DNA of 64,000 nucleotides, taken from positions 170,298-234,297 of the forward strand of contig JAANYP010000397.1 of NCBI GenBank assembly GCA_020465985.1, given 5' to 3'. The DNA comes from Centrapalus pauciflorus (Eukaryota; Streptophyta; Magnoliopsida; Asterales; Asteraceae). The translations under genes were made by a program, and so were the position numbers. A model generated the notes under the pieces. The model did not search any database and was not told where the DNA came from. It worked only from the letters and a program-made list of their open reading frames with translations. Every line of letters begins with the position of its first letter. Position 1 is the stretch's first letter. This document shows, one piece after another, positions 33,439 through 45,925 of this stretch.

Positions 33439-35046
33439 ATGGAGTTGAAGTTCTTCACATGTAAACATGTTTCATTTTCTCTAACTCTTTTTTTCGTTTT
33501 TTTCTCATCAACAAGTTCGAAAGATCACTTTCTTGATTGTCTTTCCACCAAAATTTCATCAAACTTCACATTATCCGACATCATTTTCACTCCTAATAGC
33601 ACTTCATACTCAACAATTCTTAATTCTACCATCCAAAACCTTCGATTTGCCACCCCAAAAACCCTAAAACCATTAGTAATAATCACACCCTTTTCATATT
33701 CCCATGTACAAGCCACAGTCATATGCAGCATCAAATCTCGACTCCAAATCCGAATCCGAAGCGGTGGTCATGACTACGAAGGTGTTTCGTACACTTCCTT
33801 TGATTACACCCGCTTCATCATTCTTGATCTCAATAAACTCAGGTCTGTAACGGTTGATTCTGATGATAAAACCGCTTGGGTCGAATCCGGTGCAACTCTT
33901 GGTGAATTAGCTTATTGGGTGTCAAAAAAAAGTAATCTTTTTGGATTCCCAGCTGGGGAGTGTACGTCTGTTGGTGTTGGTGGGCAACTAAGTGGCGGAG
34001 GATTCGGCATGTTGGCAAGAAAGTATGGATTGGGTGTCGATAACGTAATAGATGCACTTATTGTCGATGTGAACGGGGAAATTTTGGATAGAGGTTCGAT
34101 GGGCGAAGATTTATTTTGGGCAATTAGAGGAGGTGGTGGAGGTAGTTTCGGTATCGTACTATCTTGGAAGGTTAATCTTGTTTATGTTCCACCGATTGTT
34201 ACGGTTTTTAGTATTTCTAAAACCCTAGACGAAGGTGCTACTCAACTCGTTAACAAGTGGCAGTATATTGCTCACAATACTACCGACGATTTGTTCATTA
34301 ACCTTTCAGTAAGACCGATTCTCGTATCGAAGAATCAAACGTTGGTAGTAACATTCAATTGTCTGTTTATGGGGACGATGGACGAGCTGATAACAATACT
34401 CAATGATCAATTCCCAGAACTTGGATTACAAGAAAACAATTGCATCGAAATGAGTTGGATAGAATCGGTTGTTTATTTTTCACTTTATTTACGAGGAGAA
34501 AGTGTCGATGCTCTAAACGAAAGGAGACCATGGCCTAAAAGTTACGACAAGTATAAATCGGATTACGTAACGAGACCTATCCCAGAAGAAGCATTTCCAG
34601 AAATCTGGAAATGGTGTTTGGAAGAAAATTTGACACTAGTGATGGAGCCACACGGCGGAAAGATGAGCGAGATCGACGAAACAGCGACACCGTACCCGCA
34701 TCGAAAAGGGAATTTGTACATCATACAATATGTCATGAGATGGAATACTAAAGGGTTTAAAACATCTGAAAAGAATATTGCTGCAATTAGAAGGGTATAT
34801 GAAAAGATGACACCATTTGTGTCCAAAAACCCTAGGGGAGCTTATGTGAACTTTAGGGATTTGGATCTAGGTACAAATGGTTATGCATGTGGTGCAAGTT
34901 ATTTGCAAGCATCAAAATGGGGAATCAAGTATTATAAAGGGAATTTCAAGAGGTTGGCAATGGTGAAAGGTGAAGTTGATCCAAATAATTTCTTCTGTAT
35001 TGAACAAAGCGTCCCACCTCTAGTTTTGCCTTTTCATATTAGATAG
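33439..35046 (+). CDS. berberine bridge enzyme-like FAD-dependent oxidase (535 aa)
   Basis: Intronless gene for a secreted flavoprotein of the BBE-like/FAD-binding PCMH family; family members oxidise carbohydrates, alkaloids, cannabinoids or monolignols. I chose Met 33439 because it begins a hydrophobic signal peptide (FSLTLFFVFFSSTSS); an in-frame Met at 33376 would put a polar leader in front. Cys34 and Cys96 match the usual N-terminal disulfide. His111 in RSGGHDYEG and Cys175 in FPAGECTSVGVGG match the two residues that attach FAD covalently. The BBE C-terminal domain shows VNFRDLDLGTN and WGIKYYKGNFKRLAMVKGEVDPNNFF, ending EQSVPPL. Several N-glycosylation sequons are present. Length and all blocks are complete. 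The substrate cannot be read from sequence; carbohydrate oxidase is one option because such enzymes are known from lettuce and sunflower. Confidence 0.95.
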   Translation: MELKFFTCKHVSFSLTLFFVFFSSTSSKDHFLDCLSTKISSNFTLSDIIFTPNSTSYSTILNSTIQNLRFATPKTLKPLVIITPFSYSHVQATVICSIKSRLQIRIRSGGHDYEGVSYTSFDYTRFIILDLNKLRSVTVDSDDKTAWVESGATLGELAYWVSKKSNLFGFPAGECTSVGVGGQLSGGGFGMLARKYGLGVDNVIDALIVDVNGEILDRGSMGEDLFWAIRGGGGGSFGIVLSWKVNLVYVPPIVTVFSISKTLDEGATQLVNKWQYIAHNTTDDLFINLSVRPILVSKNQTLVVTFNCLFMGTMDELITILNDQFPELGLQENNCIEMSWIESVVYFSLYLRGESVDALNERRPWPKSYDKYKSDYVTRPIPEEAFPEIWKWCLEENLTLVMEPHGGKMSEIDETATPYPHRKGNLYIIQYVMRWNTKGFKTSEKNIAAIRRVYEKMTPFVSKNPRGAYVNFRDLDLGTNGYACGASYLQASKWGIKYYKGNFKRLAMVKGEVDPNNFFCIEQSVPPLVLPFHIR

Positions 35047-35080
35047 ATAGATTAATAAATACTAAATAGGTATATTAATA

Positions 35081-35380
35081 CGGGTTTATTATAAAAAAAT
35101 CTAACATGTTTTTATGTTTTTTACATTTTCATCTTTTAATGTTATTTTTTTCATAAAAGTTATCAATTTTAAAAATAAAAATTTCTAGTTTTGTAAAATT
35201 TTGCTAATAGGACCCGATTATAATTACTAAACTGGGTTTTTAAAAACTAAAAAACCGGATTTCAATAGCCAAATTTCACTAAATTTAAAAAATTTTTAAC
35301 TTAATAACTTTTTAGAAAAAATAAAATGGAGGGACGAAAACACAAAAAAACGTGAATACATGTTTATTCTGTAATAAACC
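35081..35380. mobile_element. MITE with ~30-bp inverted repeats (Mutator-like size of duplication)
   Basis: 300-bp fold-back element just after the oxidase gene. The left end GGGTTTATTATAAAAAAATC and the right end, read in reverse GGTTTATTACAGAATAAACA, are inverted repeats. The flanks ATATTAATA and TTATTAATA match at 8 of 9 positions. It may supply the 3' end of the oxidase transcript. A related piece lies at 62052-62188. Confidence 0.65.
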
Positions 35381-35620
35381 TTATTAATAATGCAAATAAT
35401 TATGAGATTGATAATAACCAATTATAAATTGACACTTAACCAAATTATGGTTGTAACCAACTAACATAAATTGTGACAGAAAACATATGTGTTAAATCAT
35501 AATTGGTTCTCATCGTTCTTATAATTGTTTTTATTCTCATTAGATTGCAAGTCTTGATAAATAAAGTCTTGTCTAGCTAGCTAGCTTGTTTGTGATCAGT
35601 AATTATTTAATTTTAAGAAG

Positions 35621-35988
35621 GGTTAATATATATCGAAAAAAACAAATCAATTTTTCTCATTTTTTAAATTAAATCATTAAACTTTTTATCCAATTGTTTA
35701 ATTGTTTGTCGATCTTATTCAAAAATATATATATTTTTGACTGGTTACAACTGATAGAATAAAAAGTTTAGGGAGTTAATCGCTATGATATGTAAAGATA
35801 GTGAGTTTTTTTCAACATCAATCAAGTGAAAACTAAAGGTTACTTGTTTGGTAAACGGTCAAAAATGTCAAATATACACTTTTGAATAAGACAAAAATAT
35901 TTTAAAGACTCAAACATTAATAAAAAGAGTTTAAGTATTTAATCACGAAAATAAAAAACTTGATGGGTTATTTCGATATTAGGCCTTT
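35621..35988. mobile_element. A/T-rich fold-back MITE
   Basis: The left end (GGTTAATATATATCGAAAAA) and the reverse of the right end (GGCCTAATATCGAAATAACC) give a diverged fold-back over about 80-100 bp, with similar TTTTTATTTTCGTGATTAAA-like sequence inside. There is no ORF. Target duplication not clear. Confidence 0.5.
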
Positions 35989-36466
35989 TAAGATAACGTA
36001 ACTTATAAATGTTTAAGATGGAATAAAACTTTTTATATTTTATTATATATTTATCAAATTTCATTTACTAAGTGCTAACACCTAACAACTTCATTAATTT
36101 TGACTAGATGACACATATTTTAGAAAAATATATAATTGGTATCGTATCGGTGATGACTTATGAATCATTGAATTGTTGATGGGATAATTCACAGTCAAAA
36201 TAATATTTTATATTTCAATTATTTAGAAATAGTTTTTTTTTTAATTAATATCAATTGGAAATAAGAAAATATTTAAATCGTAATTGTATAAACCATTAAT
36301 GTGTTTGGTCCATCTAATACCAACAATTCATTTAAGGCCGTTCATGTCAATTTCGATTGGTCATTGCAAAAAGGAGTAAACAAAACAAAAGAAAGAAAGA
36401 GTGAAGGGCAACTCCGCGTTTAGTTCGTAAATTTTTTTTATTTGAGATTTACATTTTGTTAAAGTA

Positions 36467-36992
36467 CTAGTTTATAACCCACGTATTACGTGGATATTTT
36501 TAATTAAATTTATTTATATAAAATGTATATGAGTAAACATACAAAAATAATAATTGTGTTTATTTTTTATTATTTACAGATTAAAAAATAGAATATATTT
36601 ATCTTTTTTAAAAATATTAAATTGTATTTATCTTATTTTTTATAAGTTGTAATTATCTTTTTGGTGAACGTAGAGGTGACGCGTGACATTTGATGTTTTC
36701 CTTTATTATACATAATAATAATAATAATTTCCACAACTAATTCAAATTATTACATTTGGATCTAATTATGATTATTATGGATAATAATGATAGATATTTA
36801 TTTTAGGTAAACATTAATTTTTAAATGTTGCAAAATCTAATTTATCACTAATTAATTAACGAAAAAAATAAAATCAAAATTTAATGCAATTAAGTTAAGG
36901 TGTTAAATTTGGAAAAAGATGTGGAAAAATAAAATTCTTGTATTGTTGAAGTGACATGTGACATGAATTGTTTTGTTGTATTATATATATAG
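36467..36992 (-). mobile_element. non-autonomous Helitron, tandem unit 1
   Basis: The minus strand ends CCACGTAATACGTGGG, then TTATAAACTAG and a host T: a 6-bp-stem hairpin followed by the CTAG terminus typical of Helitrons. The body shares the GTGAC-TGACAT block and the GATTATTATGGATAATAATG block with unit 2. No Rep/helicase gene. Confidence 0.65.
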
Positions 36993-37745
36993 GTTAATCA
37001 ACCCATGTATTACATGGATTGATTTAGAAAATATATATTTTTTTATATTTTAATAAATTGTTATAAAATTATATATAACTAAAATAAAAAATTGAAAGCT
37101 AGTTAAATCAAAGATAAAAAAAAATATTTAGTTGTTTGATATTAAATAAAAAATATTATTATATTGTATTATTAAAAACAGATAATATGTGTTTGCAAAA
37201 AATGTTTCTTTTAATTTTTAATAACTTCAAATATGAAATATCAATGTAAGAAACAAAAAACTTCAATTATGTGAATATGTATATACTTTGAAAATGATAA
37301 AATATAAAAATGGAATATCTGAAAATCAACAACCAAAATTTATCATATTCACAATTGAAGTTTTATCAATTAAATTTTAAATTTTGTTAGCAAAATAATT
37401 AACAAAATTTTTAATTTTATTTACTACACTTCTACATTTAAATCCATTTTTTTACATTTGAATTTAACTATGATCATTAAGGATAATAATGACACATATT
37501 TATTTTAGGTAAATATTAATTCATTAATGAAAAAATTAAAATCAAAATTTAATGTAATTAAGTTAAGGTAGTAAATTTGGAAAATGAATTAAAAAAATGG
37601 CATAGGTATAATTATTGATTTTAATTAAGGGTATAAGAGACATTTCATAAATAATTATGAGTTGTCATTAATCTGGACCATTGATTTTTTTTCCATCCAA
37701 TGGTCCAGAAACTCCAAGTGGTTTTCTTATTATATATAGTATAGA
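36993..37745 (-). mobile_element. non-autonomous Helitron, tandem unit 2
   Basis: The minus strand starts A|TCTATACTATATATAATAAG at 37745, the canonical Helitron TC...TATA start placed after a host A. A second terminal-type hairpin CCATGTAATACATGG lies at about 37003-37017. The unit repeats the body of unit 1 head to tail, so the two are probably a tandem insertion. Confidence 0.65.
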
Positions 37746-37894
37746 TTTGTATTATGTTGCATTTACACATATCATGATTTTTTCAAATAATTTGTGTTAT
37801 ATTTTAGTGAAAATTTGTTAATATGAAGAATGGAATGCAACTGAGATTTGAAATCTTAGGAAAGAGACTGAGTTTATAAATAAAAAAGAACTAT

Positions 37895-38360
37895 TCTTAC
37901 GTGGATATTTTATAAATAAATGTTTATTAAGCATCTACACAAAACGTCAATTACATACAAAAATATTTATTTATTTCTAATATGAAAATAGTATTATATT
38001 TTGTCATTAAGGATAATAAAAGATTTTCTACTTTGAAATTTGTATGAATAGTAAAAAAATATGAAAATAGTATTTATAAAACGTTTCATACCAATATTGC
38101 ATTATTTTTACTTTTTAAATATATAAAATAATTCATAGTTAACTAACATTGGAAGTTAAATATGAAAGTTATTTAAACTATTTAAAAAGATTGTTTTCTG
38201 TTTATAGGAGTTAAATTAGGTAGTACTTAATTATAGTCTTACTTAAATTTTAAAAATAAATTAGATAACTAATTAAAAAGAATTATATATGAAATATGGG
38301 GCAGTAAAACTAAATTTATATTAACTTTGAATTGACACGCGAATGCTAGACATTTTCTTT

Positions 38361-38365
<5 letters not shown>
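37895..38365 (-). mobile_element. degraded third Helitron copy
   Basis: Begins with ACGTGGATATTTTATAAATA, which matches the region after the hairpin of unit 1. It ends with CGCGAATGCTAGACATTTTC, like GCGTGACATTTGATGTTTTC in unit 1. Terminal hairpin half lost. Confidence 0.45.

Positions 38366-38440
<75 letters not shown>
38361..38440 (+). repeat. (TA)n(CA)n microsatellite
   Basis: TA dinucleotides followed by ACACAC. Confidence 0.95.
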
Positions 38441-38442
<2 letters not shown>

Positions 38443-38586
38443 TTAAATTTTTTTTTTTTGAGAATATAAACTTATAGACAAATACACAATTATAACATTT
38501 TGTATCCTATCAATGTAGGATGTCATGAAAAAAATTATCCATAAACTTTTTGCTCAAACTTAATTTTATTTTTTATACGCATGTGA

Positions 38587-40655
<2,069 letters not shown>

Positions 40656-40660
40656 TGTGA

Positions 40661-41445
40661 GATTATTCAATATAGGAAAAATAAAAATTGTGTGCTCGAT
40701 TTATACAAAATTCAAAAGAATCTAGTTTTATCTAATTATTAAAACAATAAGATTAATTTTTCCAAATTTTTATTTTTATTTTTATTTTTCTATAGTTATT
40801 AGATATCATTATAGATAAATAAACATAAATACTCAAATTAAAAATTATGGATTATATTTGATTTTTTTTGTACTGAAAAAATATAATATTTGTAAGATAA
40901 AAAATTTATATGTCTTAATTAAAAATTAAACATCAATATTAACTTATTTATTTTAAAAATAAATTTCGACTAGTATTAGAATATTTAAAATATTTTTTTT
41001 AATTGTATGGATTAAATATGAAAGTATTTGAATTAGATTTCATATTTTCCCATAATGAATTAGTAAAATTAGAAATCTAATTAGGGTGCGTTTGGTATAG
41101 GGAAATGGGGCCAGAGAATGGAAATAAAACAATTTCCCTTGTTTATTTAGTTATGAGAAATGAAAAATAAAACAATTTTTATGCTATTGTTTCCCCATTG
41201 TATGCAAAGAAATGATGACAACTGAATTTTCAATTCTCACAAGAAAAAACGTGGAGAGTTGGAGTATGTCCTCCCCTCCCCCCAAAACCCAAACATTTGG
41301 TCATTTGCTTCTTTCCTTCTCACCAGAGCCTCTGGTTCTCTCTCCCAAAAACCCTAGCCGGCCTATCTTCCCATCCTCTGTGACTGGCAACTAACGACGA
41401 CTCCGACGGCGACGAGAAACGACTAAAGGGATCGATCTCTGTCAT

Positions 41446-41537
<92 letters not shown>

Positions 41538-41917
41538 CGTTGTAAATCTCAGATTAGATTGTTTCTTCTCCTTTCCGATTCTTAGATTGTTTCTTGCATG
41601 TACCACTTGTTTATAAACTAGTTCAAAGATGGAGATTTTTAGTTGGATTACTTTTTATAAACTTGTTAATTCTTAGATTTGTTTATGAACTTGTATGAAG
41701 CTTGTTTATCAATCTTGATATATAAACTTGTTTTATGGCTAGATTGTAACCTTGTTAAGGTAATTCATGTTTATGTGTACATAGCCACATAGGTATGTAT
41801 GTATATTTTAATTTATTGTTCTCGACTTTTATGCATTGTTTCTGACTGCTTCCTGTTATCATATTTTCCTTCTTGTTATAATTTTTTTTCCTTCGTGTGT
41901 AAATGTCAATTTTAATG
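40661..41917 (+). other. A/T-rich spacer and possible 5' leader of a disrupted gene
   Basis: 40661-41085 is featureless A/T-rich DNA. AGGGTGCGTTTGGTATAGGG at 41084-41103 resembles the end of a common plant MITE class, but I found no partner end. From about 41230 the composition changes to CT-rich sequence with AAAACCCTAGCCGG and a (CA)n(CT)n run, then a T-rich stretch like a first intron. This looks like a plant promoter, leader and intron start into which copia element B inserted. Confidence 0.35.
41453..41527 (+). repeat. (CA)n(CT)n microsatellite
   Basis: About 25 bp of CA followed by 50 bp of CT, typical of plant 5' leaders. Confidence 0.95.
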
Positions 41918-42579
41918 CGTTGGGAAATATTCTAAGTAGTTCAAACTGTTAGTTAGACTTCTCAGACTGTTAGTAGAATTTCCATGTAAGTACAAAGTTC
42001 ATGCTGTTAGTTGAAGAAGTTCGAGCTGCTAGTATAAAAGTTCATGCTGCCAGAGTAATTTCACTCAAGCTGCTCTGCTCAAGCTGCTAAGTGATTCAAG
42101 CTGCTCAACAGTTTCATAAACAGAAAGTGATGATATTCAGGAAAAGATATTTACACGAAGATTCCAGCATATCTACTATCAGAGAAGTCAGAGTCCTTCA
42201 AGGAAATAAATCAGAAAGCATTATAAATACATAGAATAGGTTTTTCTATTGTATCAAGTTTCTGCACATTTAAGTTTGTAATTGCTTTTTGTTTAAGTTT
42301 TCATAAGCCTCTAAGGTTGTAAAACCCTAAGAACAATTTGTGTTCTTCGTCTAATCAAACATATTAGAGGTGATTGTAATCATTCAGTTCAGCAATACAA
42401 GCAATTTTGTTTATTCATTTATGTTTATCTGTTATGGATTCTGAAAGCTTTTATTAAAGTAATTAAGTGTTATTCCGCAAACTTCTTAATTAGACTTTGA
42501 TTTAATACAAGATTATTGGTTTACACTCTGATTAATTCAAATCAGTTAATCTTAGGTAGTTAAGTTCAGATCCTGATAA
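41918..42579 (+). repeat. 5' LTR of copia element B
   Basis: 662 bp. The first base is C where the 3' LTR has T (CGTTGGG against TGTTGGG), and the end reads CCTGATA against CCTGACA, so both canonical borders have taken transitions. Confidence 0.95.
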
Positions 42580-42581
42580 GT

Positions 42582-42594
42582 GGTATCAGAGCCA
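42582..42594 (+). promoter_or_regulatory. primer binding site of element B
   Basis: TGGTATCAGAGCC two bases after the 5' LTR, complementary to the 3' end of initiator tRNA-Met. Confidence 0.92.
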
Positions 42595-42924
42595 CAGGTC
42601 GTTCTTTGTTTTTCAAAGTCGAAAGTTTTCTTTTAAAATTTTAATCTTTTACAATGGAATTTGATAATAGCAATAGTGGATCTGGGCAAGGACTCAAAGT
42701 GCCTATGCTCAAGCCCACTGAGTTTGAGATGTGGAAACTCAGGATTCAACAGCATATTCAATTCATTGATTATGCCATATGGGAAGCTGTTGAATTTCCT
42801 CCTGCAGTTGATCTCGAACTTGATGCTGAGGGCAAACCCATCAAAACTCCTCCAAAAACTGAACTTGAAAGAAAGGCTAGAATGAATGAAGTGAAAGCTC
42901 TTACACTTCTACAAATAGCCATTC

Positions 42925-43217
42925 TGTTAGAATATGTTTAATTGATGAAAAACAAAGTGTAGGGTCTGTTTGTGTAATTCCTTAATAGTTTGTATAAATG
43001 TATAAATAGGAACTTTGACTTTCCAAATTAGTAGATCTGTCAGATTACATTTTGTACGCATTTAAGTCTGAAAAAGCTGCACTGTATACGAACATTCCTG
43101 ATCATCATTTTGTAATCATCAAGTTCATCAATCGAATCATTTGGTCAGTGTTGATTACTTTCATTGTTCTTATTATTTGCATATTGTTGATTGAATTGGT
43201 AGAAACTACATTTCACA
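42925..43217 (+). repeat. left LTR-like block of the nested element
   Basis: 293 bp, plus orientation, with TATAAATAGGA near 43005 and a primer site at 43220-43231. Confidence 0.8.
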
Positions 43218-43686
43218 ATTGGTATCAGAGCCTAATATGGCTGAATTTGAGTGAATTTTGAATCTGAAATCGTTTTTTTAAGAACACTGTTATATTCATT
43301 TTTTTTGAAAATTCGAAAATCAATTGAGGATTTTGATTCTATGGATGAAATGAACTGATATTTGGATCGAAGGTGCGAATTTTAAAGACGAATTCAATGA
43401 TATAAGTATCAAATTTTAATTCTAAACACACAGAATTTAATTGAACTTTTCAAAATTTCAGAAAATTGCCTAGATCTTTTTCTGTGTTTTGAAAATCAAA
43501 TCAAGTTTATATTCAATTGATTCGTCTTTGAATCCTTAACCTTCAATCCAATTATCACAGACAAAGAACAACTGAATCAAAACCCTTAGTGATTTTAGGG
43601 TTTATCCGAAAAAATTTCTCAAGAACACGTAAAAAAAATTTTCAATCTCAACCAGAATGATTCACCCCTAAGTCTCTGATACCAAT

Positions 43687-43964
43687 TGTGAATTCATATT
43701 TCATGCAATTCATACAATATTAAACACAATTTATTGAATGATTATAGAGAGAAGAATATTACATTGGAGGTTTCGGCTTTCTTGCAAAGCAATCCTTCTT
43801 TCTCTCTAAATCAGATACGTTTCTTTCTATTTTTTACAATCGTCCATTAACAGTACACACTCACACATATTTATACTCAATTATAACTATTGAGTATTTA
43901 CTATTTAAACCCTGAAATTTTACAAATTAATTGTTTTCAACTCTATTATGAATTGTACCCAACA
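43687..43964 (-). repeat. right LTR-like block of the nested element, inverted
   Basis: 278 bp, minus orientation, with TATAAATATG near 43870 on the minus strand. The primer site reads outward from it at 43674-43684. Confidence 0.8.
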
Positions 43965-45925
43965 CATTCCTAATGCTTATCAACATCAGTTCAAAAAGTT
44001 TTATACTGCTCATTCTCTTTGGATTGCTTTAGAGAAAAGATTTGCTGGCAATGCCAGTACCAAGAGAAATCAAAAGGATCTTTTGAAACAGCAGTATGAG
44101 AACTTTTCTGGTGGCAAGAATGAAAACCTTACTCAAATCTTTGACAGGTTCAACAAACTGATAAGTGAATTGGAAAGTGCAAAAGTCAGCCTGGATCAAG
44201 ATGAGGTCAACAGATTGTTCCTTAGATCTCTTGGAAAAGAGTGGACAGTCTATGCTGCTCAATGGAGAACAAAAGACACTCTTGATGAAATAGAACTGGA
44301 TGATCTGTACAACAGTCTGAGAGTGTTTGAAACTGAGATTGACACTAAAAAGAAATCTTTTTCTTATAATCACAACACTGCTCTTATGTCCTCTGAAAAA
44401 TCTAATTGCAGTGATTCCTTTTCAGGTGGTGATGGTAACTCTACTGAAGCTCACTATGAGGCTTTTGTTGCCAATGATGGACTGTTTGCTCTAAATGCTG
44501 AAGATCTAGAACAGATTCATCCAGATGACCTTGAAGAGATGGATCTGAAATGGCAACATGCAATGCTGACCATGAGGGCCAAAAGGTTTATGAAAAGAAC
44601 TGGCAGAACCAACTTTCAAGCCAGAGCAGTGGGCAAACCAGCTTTTGATAAGTCAAAAGTTGAGTGTTTTAAATGTCACAAGCTTGGTCACTTTGCCAGA
44701 GAATGCAGATCTCAAGTTCCACAGCCATCAAGACCTCAGCGAACTAATCAGGCTTCATTATCACAAGCACTTGTCTCTCAAGAAGACAATGTGTTTGACT
44801 GGAGTGATCAGACAGAGGAAGAGTTTCAAAATCAAGCTCTAATGGCAGAAACATCAAATGTCTCCTCCACTGAACTACCATCTGAGGTAAATTCTAAACT
44901 CTGCTCTCAAACATGCAAAAATATGGTTAAAAAGTACAGAGATCATAATGAGAGCATGTGTAAAACTCTAGCTAAAATGGAAGAAAGGAGATATGAATAC
45001 ATGCAGGCCATAGAAGATCTTGAAAAACAGATCAATGACTATAAGGATAATGAGATTCAAATGGGACATGATAGAACATATCATGAGTGGGAGAAAAAGG
45101 AGCTAAATAAGAAAATAGATTCCCTAAATAAAAAATTAGAAGAGACTGAACAAAAGGTGTTAGAGGCTAATAAGAAACTAGAATCTGTCAATATAGATCT
45201 AGGTAATTTCAAATTGGCAAATCAAAAGCTGGAACACCTAATGGAAGTCCAATTTAAAGACAGGGTAAAATCTCAGCTTAATCCCAAAGAAGGTATAGGC
45301 TACAGAGCTACTCCACCCCCATACAACAACAAATACATTCATCCAATGAGTGAGGTTGCTGATAGGCTTGTTAATGAACCATTAGATGAGTGTATGACCA
45401 CTGTAGATCCTATCCTTGATAACAGTCCTGAATCTAAAGAAGATCAGATTCAAAATAGAGACTGTGAGTGCACAGCAGTTGAGAAAGAACACAAAACAAT
45501 GAGTGCACCTATAGAAATCCAAATCCCCAATAAGAAAGGAAAGGAGAAGATGAGTGTATGCAATGCTGCTCCACAGGTTTCTGTACTTTCTAACTGTAAC
45601 ACTGCATCTTCTTCAAAGAATAGTAAAAAGGGTAAAAATGTTCCAGTCTGCACATGCCAAAAGCATGGTGTCCAAAAGTTTCCCAAACAACAGCAGGTAA
45701 GGAGAAATCAGAGGAACAAAAACCAGATATTGTCCAATAAAACTGGTTCTCCAATTCAAACAGTCAAAAAATGCTTTCACTGTGGTAGGAAAAATCACTT
45801 GGCCAGGGATTCTTTTTATAAACCATCTGTTGCAAAACAGACTGTGATTCATCAAAAGACAAACTCTCAAAATTCAAAAAATTCAAAGGCCAAACCTCCT
45901 ACTGCATCAGTTCCAAAGAAAACAA

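Larger units (their letters stand above)
42925..43964. mobile_element. 1040-bp nested element with inverted, head-to-head LTRs
   Basis: The target duplication CATTC (42920-42924 and 43965-43969) and restoration of the gag frame define the ends exactly. The left LTR-like block (42925-43217) starts TGTTAGAATATG, ends TTTCACA and is followed by ATTGGTATCAGAGCC. The right block (43687-43964), read in reverse, starts TGTTGGGTACAATTC, ends GAATTCACA and is followed by ATTGGTATCAGAGAC. The two blocks share layout (TATAAATA box, TTCACA end, primer site) but are clearly different sequences. No coding capacity. Confidence 0.85.

Noticed and set aside
41320..41529. ORF of alternating Arg and Glu on the minus strand
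   Set aside because: Translation of the (CT)n repeat.
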